From NCBI RefSeq assembly GCF_003182595.1, contig NZ_PDNZ01000001.1, forward strand, positions 62,001-126,000: a DNA stretch of 64,000 nt, in the 5' to 3' direction. The notes below the pieces were generated by a model, which was given only the letters and a program-made list of their open reading frames with translations, had not been told where the DNA came from and did no database searches. The position numbers and the translations under genes were made by a program. How positions within the stretch are numbered: the stretch's first letter is position 1; each line of letters opens with the position of its first letter. The stretch is from Prosthecochloris marina. GTDB taxonomy: Bacteria; Bacteroidota; Chlorobiia; Chlorobiales; Chlorobiaceae. Shown piece by piece: positions 41,948-52,022 of the stretch.

Positions 41948-43306
41948 ATGTCTTACATGCCTGAAACCGCTAAAACATCTTTTCGTCCTATCTCGTTCAA
42001 GCCGACGATCTATGCCGGGGTGCTCTTTGCCATTTTGCTGTTCGGCGGGACAGCGGGTTTCATTGTTTATGAGGGGAAGCTGCAGAAAAGAGCCGACGAG
42101 GTACAGATGATTTACAAGGATCTTCTCGATTTTCGATCAACCCTGACGCTTATAGATCAGCAGTTAAGTGTTACGCACGATCGTCCCGAGGTTTTGCAGA
42201 ACATTATCCGGAATACCAAGCTGCTTCAGTTCCGTTCGATCAATTTTCAAGCTCGAGCCGAAAAAAATCGTATGCATGATCTTGCTTCCTGGATGAAATC
42301 GAACCAGTTGGTCCTGGAAAAAATGATTGTCGATATCGAAATGAAAAGAGTTGAGGCGGGGAACCGTATTTCCCTGATGATTCTTGAGCTCGATGATATT
42401 ATTCTGAAAACCGCTATTGACGTAAGACTTTCAAGTGGAAAAGTTTACGATACGGTTCAGCTCTTTTTTTTCATTGTGCTTGCCGTTCTTGTGGTTATCA
42501 TTATTTCTGCAGGATGGGTGATTGTCAGCAACTATCGACAGACGGTCATGCCGCTCAATCAGTTAGCGGAAAAACTGCGAATGCTCAACGAGGAGCTTCC
42601 GGAAAGTTTTCATGATACCGCTGAAGAGGTAAAGAAAAATATACGACCTGAAGAGTTCTCAAATGATGTAAACGAGATAACGGATTCAATCGTAAGGTTT
42701 TGCCAGAATATAGAACTGAAAAACAAGAAGCTTGACGAGCTTTTTATAAAAGATGAAAAAACAAATTTATACAATTACCGCCATTTCAAGGATCATCTCA
42801 TCGTTGATGTAGCGAGGGCGAAACGCTATAATGAGAGGGTTTCCATGACAATGATCGATATCGACCGTTTCAAGGCATACAACGATGCAAATGGTCATGT
42901 CGCAGGTGATATCGTTCTGGAACGAATGGCAAGAATCATTCGTGAAGAGTGCAGAGAAGCCGATATTCCTGCTCGATTTGGCGGGGAAGAGTTTGCGATC
43001 TTGTTTCCCCGTACGAACAGCAGAAAGGCTATTGACATCGTTGACCGGTTAAGGGAGATAATAGCGGCAGAACCGTTTTATCATGAAAAAGCGGTTCCTG
43101 GTGGACAATTGACGATAAGTGCGGGAATTGCCACCTACCCTGATGATGCGGTTGATTGGTATTCTCTTATAAATAAGGCGGATAAAGCACTATATCGGGC
43201 TAAGCAGACAGGGCGGAACAAGGTTGTTCATTTCAGAGAGGTTGAGATAGAAGAAGAAGGGGAGAGTGAGCAAGAGAAAGGAGAAGAGAAAAAAGCGGGC
43301 GAGTGA
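41948..43306 (+). CDS. Membrane diguanylate cyclase (GGDEF)
   Basis: A 452-residue protein. Membrane segment one (residues 19-41), a periplasmic helical sensor of about 130 residues (43-170), membrane segment two (172-193), a HAMP-like linker and a GGDEF domain (about 270-430). The active site is RFGGEEF. The RxxD inhibitory site (READ) sits five residues ahead, so c-di-GMP feedback inhibition is likely. It should make c-di-GMP in response to a periplasmic cue. No EAL domain. Neighbours are the PstS-like binding protein upstream and LolC/E-type permeases downstream. Confidence 0.9.
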   Translation: MSYMPETAKTSFRPISFKPTIYAGVLFAILLFGGTAGFIVYEGKLQKRADEVQMIYKDLLDFRSTLTLIDQQLSVTHDRPEVLQNIIRNTKLLQFRSINFQARAEKNRMHDLASWMKSNQLVLEKMIVDIEMKRVEAGNRISLMILELDDIILKTAIDVRLSSGKVYDTVQLFFFIVLAVLVVIIISAGWVIVSNYRQTVMPLNQLAEKLRMLNEELPESFHDTAEEVKKNIRPEEFSNDVNEITDSIVRFCQNIELKNKKLDELFIKDEKTNLYNYRHFKDHLIVDVARAKRYNERVSMTMIDIDRFKAYNDANGHVAGDIVLERMARIIREECREADIPARFGGEEFAILFPRTNSRKAIDIVDRLREIIAAEPFYHEKAVPGGQLTISAGIATYPDDAVDWYSLINKADKALYRAKQTGRNKVVHFREVEIEEEGESEQEKGEEKKAGE

Positions 43307-43333
43307 TAAAAGTGGTTGGGTAATAGAGGATAG

Positions 43334-44608
43334 ATGCCAGGTATGAAATCAGAGTTATACATTGCACGAAGGTTTGCTTTCAAGCCCCGTTCATCATCGA
43401 AGCCGACGTTTATCGTGTTTTTAGCGGTTGCGGGAATTGCGTTGGGGACTGCTGCGCTTATTCTTACCCTTTCTATTGTCAAGGGTTTTTCAACACAGAT
43501 TGAAAGCAAGCTGATCGGCTTCAGCTCACATTTTCAGATCAGACAGGCTCAGGGAAATCTTTTTTATCCTCTTCCTGCCGATACGCTTCGTCTGAACAAC
43601 ATCGAAAATATCGATTCCGTTACTCCTTTCATGGAAAAAAGTATCATTCTCCAGAGTAGGGAGGGAGAGAATGAACTGATTAAACCAGCCATGCTCAAGG
43701 GGGTTTCAAGAGAAAATCCTCCGGCATTTCTGCAGAAGAACATCGTTGACGGAGCCTGGTTTCCCGATGAAACGTTGCCGTCTTTGCATATCCTTGTGGG
43801 AAAACCCCTCGCTGAATCTCTTCGGCTGTCTCCGGGCAGCAGAGTCATGATAATCAGCACTGCAAAAGGGACTTCAGGAAAACTGATTCAGGCTGGCGAC
43901 AATATTGTCGATCTTCTTTCCTCAATGGAACTCGAGTTGGCTACAGTCAGTGGTATTTATGAAACAGGACTCAACGAAGGATTTGATGATTACATGGTCA
44001 TCGCAGATCTTGAAGCGATGCAGCGTTTTTTCAATGCTGAAAAAGCACTCCTTAGCGGTTACGAGGTTATGGTGAAAGACATAGAACGGCTGAATGCCAC
44101 AGCCACCGAGTCTGTTGATGCACTGGGTTATCCTTTTTATGGTTATACGGTTTTTGAGCGCTATGCCAACCTTTTCGAGTGGTTGAAGTTGCAGCGGAAC
44201 ATCACTCCGCTTCTGATCATAACCATTACGGTGGTGGCGGTTTTCAATATTATTTCCACACTGCTCGTGTTGATCATTGAAAAGACAAAAGAGATCGGCA
44301 TGCTGAGTGCTTTAGGACTTGTTCCGGGAAAAATCAGCGGAATATTTCTTGCCCAGGCATTTTTGATCGCCCTTATAGGTATCCTTGTAGGAAACATGCT
44401 TGCTTTGGGCTTTTCGGTGTTCGAGCTTCATTTTCATCTTATAACATTGCCTCAAAAGAATTATTTCATCAAACATGTTCCGATCCAGATAGAGTTGTTC
44501 GATTACCTCATGGTTTCTTGTGTTGTCGGCCTGTTGACGCTTGTTTTTGCCTTCATTCCAGCGAGGGTGGCAGCTGCCTTGAAGCCGGGCACAGCACTGT
44601 TAAGCTGA
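43334..44608 (+). CDS. LolC/LolE family lipoprotein-releasing ABC permease
   Basis: A 424-residue four-helix permease of the FtsX/MacB type. The N-terminus ([21 protein letters not shown], then first membrane helix) leads to a large periplasmic loop (residues 55-270). Three more helices follow near residues 285-400, ending with [17 protein letters not shown]. In the Lol system this heterodimer extracts lipoproteins from the inner membrane. A second family member lies 50 bases downstream, but no LolD ATPase gene is here. Confidence 0.8.
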   Translation: MPGMKSELYIARRFAFKPRSSSKPTFIVFLAVAGIALGTAALILTLSIVKGFSTQIESKLIGFSSHFQIRQAQGNLFYPLPADTLRLNNIENIDSVTPFMEKSIILQSREGENELIKPAMLKGVSRENPPAFLQKNIVDGAWFPDETLPSLHILVGKPLAESLRLSPGSRVMIISTAKGTSGKLIQAGDNIVDLLSSMELELATVSGIYETGLNEGFDDYMVIADLEAMQRFFNAEKALLSGYEVMVKDIERLNATATESVDALGYPFYGYTVFERYANLFEWLKLQRNITPLLIITITVVAVFNIISTLLVLIIEKTKEIGMLSALGLVPGKISGIFLAQAFLIALIGILVGNMLALGFSVFELHFHLITLPQKNYFIKHVPIQIELFDYLMVSCVVGLLTLVFAFIPARVAAALKPGTALLS

Positions 44609-44658
44609 TGAAAGACTTCCAAAAATTCAATGCATAATAAATAATTCAACACGTATTC

Positions 44659-45918
44659 ATGCGTTTCGCTCCGGGTTTATGGATAGCACTGCGTTACAGC
44701 TTCGCAAGAAAGCGGTTCAGGGTTATCAATATCATATCTGCAATCAGTCTGACGGGAATTATTCTCGGGGTCAGTACTCTGCTTGTCGTCATGAGTGTCT
44801 TGAATGGTTTTCAACAAATTGCCTGGGATCTTTTCGTTACAGTTGAAAGTCCTGCACAGGTATTGCCGGCAGAAGGAACGCATATGGAAGTTCCCGATTC
44901 ACTTCTTGCACAGATTGGCGGGATCGAGGGTGTTGTATCGGCGGAACCGTTTGCAGAAGGTTCCGCGATTCTTTCTGGTAAAGAGAACAGTGAACTTGTC
45001 ATGGTGAAGGGAATTTCCCGGAATGCGCATGATCGTTTGATGAAACAGACTGGCCGGGAAGTGCCTTATTTTAGCAGAGAGACGGTTTCTGTTGGAGAGG
45101 TGCTGGCATACAAGGCCAAACTGGCTCCGGCTGCCGAAGTAAAAATCTTCAGCCCGGAGCTTATAGCTCTCGGATTGCAGTCACTTTCTCAACCCTATCT
45201 TCTTCCTGCCCTGACATTTCCTGTCGTGCAGGTCGAGTCGGTTTTTTCCCTGCAACGTATCTTCAATGATCACTACGTATTGACATCGAGAGAAATGGCG
45301 AGAAGGATTCTTCTTCAGGAAGAAAACCTTTACTCGGGTATCGATGTAAGAGGAAGTGATGACCGCGCGACGCATGCAGCACTTGTACGTAATCTCCGTT
45401 CCTGGGTTCAGGAAAATGGTTTGGAAGACTCTTATGTGATTCGGCCTTTAGAAGAAAAATACCGGGATATTTTTGGGGTGATGGAGATTGAGAAATGGGT
45501 GAGTTTCAGTGTGTTGATGCTGGTTATCGTAGTGGCTGCGCTGAGCCTGACCGGCTCTCTTACCATGACGGCCATAGATAAGCGTAAAGAGCTGTTTTAT
45601 TTGCGGTGTCTCGGGCTGGAGAAACCTCAGTTTATCATGATTTTCATCATGGAGGGAGGAATGATCGGGTTTGCGGGAACAGCGATCGGGGCAGCTGTTG
45701 CCTGGGTGATTTGCTCAGTCCAAAAGACTTTCGGATTGATCGAGCTTCCGTCGAAAAGTGCTTTTATCATCGAAGCCTACCCGGTCAGCATGCAGACTTC
45801 CGATTTTGTGGTCGTTTCCGTGGCAACCATTGCCGTGTCGCTGTTGGTAAGTCTCTATCCGGCGTTCAAGGCAGCAGGAATTGCCGGCAGTAAAAACCTT
45901 TCAGATCAGGCTAACTAA
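44659..45918 (+). CDS. LolC/LolE family lipoprotein-releasing ABC permease (second subunit)
   Basis: A 419-residue homologue of the preceding gene product with the same layout: [16 protein letters not shown] and first helix, periplasmic domain (residues 55-265), then three helices. It has [24 protein letters not shown] text before the third helix, the coupling-helix region that meets the ATPase. The two genes likely form a heterodimer. The ATP-binding partner LolD must be encoded elsewhere. Confidence 0.8.
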   Translation: MRFAPGLWIALRYSFARKRFRVINIISAISLTGIILGVSTLLVVMSVLNGFQQIAWDLFVTVESPAQVLPAEGTHMEVPDSLLAQIGGIEGVVSAEPFAEGSAILSGKENSELVMVKGISRNAHDRLMKQTGREVPYFSRETVSVGEVLAYKAKLAPAAEVKIFSPELIALGLQSLSQPYLLPALTFPVVQVESVFSLQRIFNDHYVLTSREMARRILLQEENLYSGIDVRGSDDRATHAALVRNLRSWVQENGLEDSYVIRPLEEKYRDIFGVMEIEKWVSFSVLMLVIVVAALSLTGSLTMTAIDKRKELFYLRCLGLEKPQFIMIFIMEGGMIGFAGTAIGAAVAWVICSVQKTFGLIELPSKSAFIIEAYPVSMQTSDFVVVSVATIAVSLLVSLYPAFKAAGIAGSKNLSDQAN

Positions 45919-46007
45919 CGCGGGTAACCGTTACCACCGGGAAACCGGGCAAGGCCTGTCATGAAATCTTTGACCAGAGGCCCGGCCCGGAAAGTTGTAA
46001 TGGGATG

Positions 46008-47708
46008 TCAGCTGAGAAGTATGGTTTTCGCCAGATCATTCTGGGCATCGGTCAAGTAAGGGATTCCGGTTACTTCCGCAGTTTCAAGGTTTGCAGCCAT
46101 TATATCGCTACGGTGGATCGATGGAATCGAAAATTTTCTCGCTCCTGCCATGAACTGCTGCAATCCGCAGGAAAGCTTATCAACATAACCGTAAAGGGCA
46201 ATCGCTCCAAAAGGTATCGCATCCATCTCTTCGGTGCCGACTTTTGCTTTTACGGCTTCCCATCCGGCGAAGATTTCTTCAGGGCTTGTGCCGTTTTCTC
46301 TCACTGCCGCAGGCAGTTCTTCCCACTGGCCGAAAAGCTCGGTTTTTTTGTCAGGTTTGAATACGCCTTCAATGTTGCTGCCGAGAAAGCCAGGAATCAT
46401 GGGAGCTCTTCCCATACAGGCTAGCTTTGCATAAGGAGAACAGAGAGCAAGAGCTTTGAAAATATGATCTTCACGAGCAAACCCGCCTGCAAGAGAGATG
46501 TCTGGTACGGTTATGCCGTTTTTCTCAAGGATATTGCAGTATTCCCACGTTTTCGCGTGTAATTGCAATGAAGGGATTCCCCATTGTTCCATCATGTTCC
46601 ATGGACTCATGCCGGTACCTCCTCCTGCTCCGTCCACGGTAAGCAGGTCGAGGTTGTTTTCCGATGCACATTTGATTGCCAGGGCAAGCGCTTCCATTCC
46701 ATAAGCCCCGGTTTTGAGGGTGATACGTTTAAAGCCCAGTTCCCGTAATTCTCGAACACTTTCGCTGAACCTCTCACGCAATTCATCAGAAGATAATATA
46801 CCGGTTGCTCCCAGGCGGCTATGCCTCGCAAAGGAAGTCAGGGATTTATTCTCGAACGAGGCTACCGAGAGCTGGTTGAATGGGTCGGGGTCGACGACAT
46901 AGCCCCGCTCGTTGAGAAACCTCGCGTATTGCAGATCGCTTACTTGTATTTCACCACCTATATCTTTTGCTCCCTGTCCCCATTTCAGTTCAATGATTAC
47001 ATCATCGCAATATTTTTCGGCAAGGTAGCGGGCAACACCGTTTCGGCTGTCCTCAACGTTCATTTGTATGATAATACCACCGTAGCCGTCATAATAGCGT
47101 TGGAAAATGTCTATTCTACGCTCCAGTTCGGGTGCTGAGCTGATGGTACCGTTGTTAAGTACCGAATTCCTGTCAACACCGACAACATTTTCACCGATCA
47201 CAATTGGAAAACCACAAATAGCCGCTCCAACGGCAAAGCTGTTCCAGTATTTTGCTGCGATGAATGTCGATCCCAAGGCACCTGTCATTATTGGTACGCG
47301 GCATTTGGTTTCAGTCTCGGTTCCAAATGAGGTTTCAATGGATACGTTTGGGAAAATGCAGTCGTCGGGATCATTGGAAAGCCCTTCCGGAAGACCTTCG
47401 GCTCCGTATGCATAGCCTTGAATTCTAAGGGCATGATATCCGGCACCTTCGGTAGTTACCGAAGCAGAGCCGGAGGTTGTCTCTCCGAAATGTAGGGGAT
47501 AAAGCAGTTTTCTGCCCATAAGTGAGCTGAGCCAGGTTTCACATTTGCCTTTGCAGTCGGATGTGCAGAGTGTGCAAAGCCCCGATTCACAGGGATCACC
47601 CCGGTTGACTGTTCCAAGAGCGTCATTTCTTTTGCGCCATTGTTTCATGATTTTTCTACTTAAAGTTACTGGCAGGTCTATAAAAAGCGGTTTCTCCATG
47701 AAAAGCAT
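46008..47708 (-). CDS. Glutamate synthase-like FMN/Fe-S protein
   Basis: A 566-residue protein with the FMN-binding TIM-barrel of GltB/archaeal GltS (FMN-binding glutamate synthase family). Landmarks are IELKWGQGAKDIGGEI, TVDGAGGGTGMSPWNMMEQWG (FMN phosphate region) and DISLAGGFAREDHIFKAL. The N-terminus has five cysteines within 17 residues (CESGLCTLCTSDCKGKC), likely an extra Fe-S or metal site. No amidotransferase domain is present. The reaction is not proven; glutamate synthase or a related flavin oxidoreductase is likely. ATG 47708 and 47699 are both possible starts. Confidence 0.75.
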   Translation of the reverse strand: MLFMEKPLFIDLPVTLSRKIMKQWRKRNDALGTVNRGDPCESGLCTLCTSDCKGKCETWLSSLMGRKLLYPLHFGETTSGSASVTTEGAGYHALRIQGYAYGAEGLPEGLSNDPDDCIFPNVSIETSFGTETETKCRVPIMTGALGSTFIAAKYWNSFAVGAAICGFPIVIGENVVGVDRNSVLNNGTISSAPELERRIDIFQRYYDGYGGIIIQMNVEDSRNGVARYLAEKYCDDVIIELKWGQGAKDIGGEIQVSDLQYARFLNERGYVVDPDPFNQLSVASFENKSLTSFARHSRLGATGILSSDELRERFSESVRELRELGFKRITLKTGAYGMEALALAIKCASENNLDLLTVDGAGGGTGMSPWNMMEQWGIPSLQLHAKTWEYCNILEKNGITVPDISLAGGFAREDHIFKALALCSPYAKLACMGRAPMIPGFLGSNIEGVFKPDKKTELFGQWEELPAAVRENGTSPEEIFAGWEAVKAKVGTEEMDAIPFGAIALYGYVDKLSCGLQQFMAGARKFSIPSIHRSDIMAANLETAEVTGIPYLTDAQNDLAKTILLS

Positions 47709-47902
47709 GCTGCGCAGGGATAATCAAGAATGGCATAGGCTGTAGAGATGCTTGCAGTAAAGAACAGAAAATATAGCCCAAAATAGTTATTTCACTGTAG
47801 ATCGTGAAATTAACCGCATTTTTCGCACGGCTTTTTTGCGGCAGGGTTGTCAACGTTGAAGCATAAAGCCGGATAGGCGGAAATACCGGTTGAACGGGAG
47901 GG

Positions 47903-47938
47903 AAGAAAAAAGCGGCGTTTTTCGATGATGACGCCGCC
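47903..47938 (-). terminator. Terminator after rubredoxin
   Basis: On the minus strand GGCGGCGT / ACGCCGCT (47911-47938) forms an 8-bp stem followed by a T-rich TTTTTTCTT run. Confidence 0.75.
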
Positions 47939-47965
47939 TTGCAAAGAGTGCAAAAACAGGGTCGA

Positions 47966-48130
47966 TCACTCTTCTTCTTTTACGAAAAAGCTCTTTTCGA
48001 CACCACAAACCGGACATACCCAATCATCGGGAATATCCTCAAAGGGGGTTCCAGGTTCTATGCCGTTATCAGGATCTCCGTAATCAGGGTCGTAAATATA
48101 ACCACATGGTTCACATATCCATTTATCCAT
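47966..48130 (-). CDS. Rubredoxin
   Basis: A 54-residue electron carrier missed by longer ORF cut-offs. Two CxxC knuckles hold one iron: [10 protein letters not shown] (Cys6, Cys9) and CPVCGVEK (Cys39, Cys42). The hydrophobic core and [11 protein letters not shown] acidic loop are typical. AAAGGAG sits eight bases ahead of the ATG and a terminator follows. In green sulfur bacteria rubredoxins serve low-potential electron transfer, including oxygen or superoxide reduction partners; the partner cannot be named here. Confidence 0.96.
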   Translation of the reverse strand: MDKWICEPCGYIYDPDYGDPDNGIEPGTPFEDIPDDWVCPVCGVEKSFFVKEEE

Positions 48131-48265
48131 AGCTGTTTCTCCTTTGGTTTATGAATTACAAGAAAACAAGGAACAAAAAGAACATCTGTTTTTCTGGGTT
48201 GGCGATGAATCAGAATCATCATCTTCCAAAGATATTCATCTAAAATAGTTTCAAGGGTAAAAAGT

Positions 48266-48727
48266 TCATCGCAGAGGTGAAATTATTCTTCTGAAAACAA
48301 CCATACCGGATCTGGTGAATCCTTGCTTTTGATAAAAATCCTGAGCTGTTCCATTATCTTTATCCGTTAAAAGGGTGATGCGAGCGAATCCTTCGTTTTC
48401 AGCAAGGTGGATTGCATGTGTGACCAGGTGTGTTCCAATGCCTTGTGAACGATACGCAGGGTCAATGATAAGATCTTCGAGAAGTGCGACTTTCCTGCCG
48501 AGAGCGGTACTGACGGTATAAAGCAGGACTGTCATGCCTGCAATGAACCCCCTTTTCGGGTCTTCAGCAACAAGAATGGTTCCTCGGGAAGGATCTTGAA
48601 TGATCATAAGCAGTCCTTTTCTCTGACGTGCAGGGTTCGGGGAAAATTCAGCTTCCTGATCAAAAAGACAGATGAGGAGTTCAATACAGCGATCGATATC
48701 GTCAAGGGTTGCGGATCGAATAATCAT
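48266..48727 (-). CDS. GNAT family N-acetyltransferase
   Basis: A 153-residue acetyltransferase. The acetyl-CoA loop reads YRSQGIGTHLVTHAIHLA (R/Q-x-x-G-x-G/A), preceded by the LLEDLIIDPAY strand and followed by GFARITLLTD and QDFYQKQGFTRSG. The substrate is unknown. It is monocistronic and unlinked in function to its neighbours. Confidence 0.88.
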   Translation of the reverse strand: MIIRSATLDDIDRCIELLICLFDQEAEFSPNPARQRKGLLMIIQDPSRGTILVAEDPKRGFIAGMTVLLYTVSTALGRKVALLEDLIIDPAYRSQGIGTHLVTHAIHLAENEGFARITLLTDKDNGTAQDFYQKQGFTRSGMVVFRRIISPLR

Positions 48728-48888
48728 GCACTATCGTTTAAAGATTGGAGTTACATCGAATGTTTTTGAAAGTGCCATGTCTGCATGACAATAAAAAATA
48801 AACAATTAATGGCTAGGTGAAATGAGTCGGGGATTGTGTGGGAAAAAATGATTTATGATCTTGTTACCCTAACCAATTACTTTGCGCT

Positions 48889-49374
48889 ATGTTAAAGAAA
48901 ATCTTCCGAAAAAAAACTCCCTCCAGAGAACCATCGACAGTGCCGTCAGTTGATGTTGTAAGATATTGCGGGACCTGGTATGAGATAGCTTCTTTTGCCC
49001 CGAAAGAAGAGAAGGGGTGCATAAAAACAAAGGCCGAGTACACCCTCAACAAGGAAGGGTACGTCGATGTTCGCAACTCGTGTCAACGAAAAGGAAGGGA
49101 GAAATCTGTAAGGGCAAAAGCATATTCCGTCCCGGAAAGTGGAAATGCTAAGCTCAAGGTACAGTTTTTCAGATTTTTCAAAGGTGACTACTGGGTTGTT
49201 GATCTTGCCGACGATTATTCCTGGGCGGCTGTATCGACGCCTACGTCGCGAAGTCTCTGGATTTTGAGCCGTACTCCTTATATGGAGGGAGTAGTCTATG
49301 ATGACATCATTGGGCGATTGAAAGACCGCGGTTTCGATACAGCACGTCTTGTGAAAACCAACCAACGGGGTTGA
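48889..49374 (+). CDS. Lipocalin family protein (Blc-like), without lipobox
   Basis: A 161-residue lipocalin. The diagnostic GxW motif is [10 protein letters not shown] near residue 25. Later blocks [30 protein letters not shown] and WILSRTPYM match bacterial Blc. Unlike Blc there is no signal peptide or lipobox; the N-terminus is basic ([15 protein letters not shown]), so it may stay in the cytoplasm or have a different start. It could bind small hydrophobic molecules. Confidence 0.85.
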   Translation: MLKKIFRKKTPSREPSTVPSVDVVRYCGTWYEIASFAPKEEKGCIKTKAEYTLNKEGYVDVRNSCQRKGREKSVRAKAYSVPESGNAKLKVQFFRFFKGDYWVVDLADDYSWAAVSTPTSRSLWILSRTPYMEGVVYDDIIGRLKDRGFDTARLVKTNQRG

Positions 49375-49453
49375 ATGGCTTACTTGTTTAACTCACTTTT
49401 TTTCGATAATATTGTCCCCGTTATTAGAGAATATTGCCTTGTTCGTACCTGCC

Positions 49454-50095
49454 ATGGATGCATTCTGGTTGTCTCTTGCTCTGATATTTATTGCTGAACT
49501 TGGCGACAAGTCACAGCTTCTTGCCCTGACTCTCGCCACTTGCTTCAATGCGAAAGTCGTTTTGTGGGGAATATTCTGTTCAACCATCGTAGTGCATGTT
49601 TTTTCTACAGCTGCCGGGAATATTTTAGGAGGACTGCTTCCCGTCGACTGGGTACTGTTCGTTGCCGGGATATCCTTTATCGTTTATGGTTTCTGGACAT
49701 TGAGAGGGGACAGTCTCGATGATGGAAACGGATCATGCAAAACGGCGGTTCATCCCTTCTGGCTTGTATTCAGTACATTTTTTATTGCCGAACTTGGCGA
49801 TAAAACCATGCTGAGCACTCTTTCTCTTGCTACGACGAACCCTTTTTTCCCTGTCTGGATCGGCTCAACCCTCGGCATGGTACTTGCCGATGCTCTGGCG
49901 ATTGTAGTGGGGAAAGTCCTTGGCAAAAAGTTATCGGAAAACATCATCAAGGTCGGAGCCGCAGGTATTTTCTTTATTTTTGGCGCTTTCAACATGTATG
50001 AAGGTGGTGCTGGTTTTTCTCCCGGCGTATGGTTTGTCGCCCTGTGTGTTATTGTGTTGACCGGTTATTTTTTTCTCAGGAAAAAAGCTGCGTAA
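49454..50095 (+). CDS. UPF0016/GDT1 family transporter (Mn2+ exporter type)
   Basis: A 213-residue six-helix membrane protein. Two copies of the family motif E-x-G-D-(K/R)-(S/T) are present: [15 protein letters not shown] and [15 protein letters not shown]. Relatives include MneA and TMEM165/Gdt1, which export Mn2+ or Ca2+. ATG 49454 is preferred because the family starts just before the first motif helix; a TTG at 49412 would add 14 residues. No Mn riboswitch (yybP-ykoY) is evident in the short upstream region. Confidence 0.85.
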   Translation: MDAFWLSLALIFIAELGDKSQLLALTLATCFNAKVVLWGIFCSTIVVHVFSTAAGNILGGLLPVDWVLFVAGISFIVYGFWTLRGDSLDDGNGSCKTAVHPFWLVFSTFFIAELGDKTMLSTLSLATTNPFFPVWIGSTLGMVLADALAIVVGKVLGKKLSENIIKVGAAGIFFIFGAFNMYEGGAGFSPGVWFVALCVIVLTGYFFLRKKAA

Positions 50096-50596
50096 CGGTC
50101 AACTGACGGAAGCCTCTATTGTCTTGTGCCGCTCGGTATGCTGTTCATACCAGAAGTATGACGTTTCGAGGTGCTCGCATTCTGTATAGTCATTCCAGAA
50201 AGAGTTGTGATCGGTGTTGCTGATAAGTATATCGTCTTTTTACTTTTTCCATCTTCCCCTTTCTTCAAGAAAAAAGCATAGTTCCGCAGCAAGTGGAGAG
50301 TCTTTGTGGTAGTCTCGGGTTTTTTCGTAATTATTGCCGGAAGTGCCAAAATGTGCTTCATTATTACGATATTATTAGAAGTGCCCTTGAGTATATCGAT
50401 GTTTGTTTTCGATGTGATGTCCTTTCTGTTACCGAAGAAGAATGTTCAATTTTTATAGCTCACAGCTATCACTGTCAGACTTGCAGGACTCATATGTTGT
50501 AGACTAAAAAAAATGTGGACGGTTAATGGCTCTCTGATTGTTCGGAATCGGAAATGATTGACAACTACATATGGAGCTGTGTAGGATTTGAAAAGC
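50096..50596. other. 501-base intergenic region upstream of the RND operon
   Basis: No convincing gene. TTGACA at about 50558 lies 35 bases ahead of the efflux start but has no clear -10 partner. Short frames on both strands lack family features. It may hold the promoter and a decayed gene. Confidence 0.4.
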
Positions 50597-51979
50597 ATGA
50601 AAAGATTAACGATACCGACACTGATAGCTTTAACCGCTTTTCTTTCCAATTGTACTACAGTGCAAAGGGAGTCTCCTTCAACTGCCCCTGAATTCGATAT
50701 TCCTGCAGATTTTAGAAGCATTGCTGCACAGGAGGCTCCTGGCTCGGGTCTTCAACCCGGCTGGCTTGAGATATTTAACGATACCAAGCTGAATGCCTTG
50801 GTGAAAGAAGTTCTTGTAAGGAATTTCGACCTTCGCATTGCTGCCGCCAAGATTGAAGCGGCAGCTGCTTTAGCAAAGCAAGCCGGAGCGGATTTAAGTC
50901 CTGCCGTGATACTTGCCTTGCAGGGCACCAATCAGGGCAATATGGACAGTGCCTTATCTGAAGATATTTCTTCGGTGGGAGTTTCTCTGGATATAGCCTG
51001 GGAACTGGATGTCTGGGGTCGAATTCGTAGCGGACAGAGAGCTGCGATAGAAGAGCTTGTTGCTGCAAAAATGGATTATGCGTATGCGAGACTCTCATTG
51101 GTAGCGCAAACAACGAAAGCTTACTTTCTGGCAATTGAAACCTTACGGCAGCAGCAACTGGCAGAAAACAACGTAGCTAATTATGTCAAAACGCTTGAAA
51201 TAGTAAAAGCTTTTTTCGATGAGGGTATGGTTTCTGTTCAGGATGTTTATCTCGTCAGATCGGAAAAAGCCGTTGCGGAAGATGCTTTAGGGAATGCTCA
51301 AAGTGCTCATTTACAAGCTCTTCGCAGTCTGGAAACATTGTTGGGCCGTTACCCATCAGCGGCTGTTGATATTGCAGGTGATCTTCCGGGTCTTCCTGCC
51401 CCGGTTCCTGCCGGCATTCCATCTGAAGTTCTTGAACGCCGTCCGGATATCATTGCTGCTGAGCGTCGTGTAGCGGCAGCTTTTGATGAAACCAGAGAAG
51501 CTAAAGCGGCAAGATTGCCAAGCATTGACCTGACCGGGAGTTTGGGCAGTGTAAGCGATGGATTATCAGATTTAACCAATCCCGCAAATATCGCTTGGAA
51601 TGTTGTTTCAAGTTTGATGTTCCCGTTTTTTGATGCAGGCAGGCTGGAGGGCAGGGTTGAAGCAGCTGAGGCATTCCAAAAACAAGCACTGGCTGATTAT
51701 CAAAAAACAGCGTTGGCAGCTTTCGGCGAGATTGAAACTGCGCTGTCGAATGAGACAATATTCAGAAGACGAGCTGAAAGTCTGAAAATTGCTTATAAAC
51801 ATGCCAGGTTGGCAGAAGAGATAAGCATAGAAAAATATAAAATGGGAGAAGGGGAGCTTCTGGATGTTCTTCAATTGCAACGTTCCACGATTTCAACGCA
51901 AAGTGCTTATCTAAGAATGGAATATGATCTGCTTGTCCAGCGTGTGAACCTGTATCTTGGTCTTGGAGGAGGTTTTTAA
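50597..51979 (+). CDS. RND efflux outer-membrane lipoprotein (NodT/TolC family)
   Basis: A 460-residue outer-membrane channel. Start ATG 50597 gives MKRLTIPTLIALTAFLSNC, a lipoprotein signal with cysteine at the lipobox. The two OEP repeats are visible: LNALVKEVLVRNFDLRIAAAKIEA and SLDIAWELDVWGRIRSGQRAA in the first, RRPDIIAAERRVAAAFDETREAK and FFDAGRLEGRVEAAEAFQKQ in the second. It is first of a three-gene outer-membrane, adaptor, pump operon. Confidence 0.92.
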   Translation: MKRLTIPTLIALTAFLSNCTTVQRESPSTAPEFDIPADFRSIAAQEAPGSGLQPGWLEIFNDTKLNALVKEVLVRNFDLRIAAAKIEAAAALAKQAGADLSPAVILALQGTNQGNMDSALSEDISSVGVSLDIAWELDVWGRIRSGQRAAIEELVAAKMDYAYARLSLVAQTTKAYFLAIETLRQQQLAENNVANYVKTLEIVKAFFDEGMVSVQDVYLVRSEKAVAEDALGNAQSAHLQALRSLETLLGRYPSAAVDIAGDLPGLPAPVPAGIPSEVLERRPDIIAAERRVAAAFDETREAKAARLPSIDLTGSLGSVSDGLSDLTNPANIAWNVVSSLMFPFFDAGRLEGRVEAAEAFQKQALADYQKTALAAFGEIETALSNETIFRRRAESLKIAYKHARLAEEISIEKYKMGEGELLDVLQLQRSTISTQSAYLRMEYDLLVQRVNLYLGLGGGF

Positions 51980-52022
51980 GACAAGCCGAAAATTTAAAAA
52001 GATCTGGCCAAAAGGGGGGATA

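Noticed and set aside
50116..50361. 81-residue minus-strand frame upstream of the RND operon
   Set aside because: Basic, low-complexity product with no motif; not distinguishable from a chance frame.
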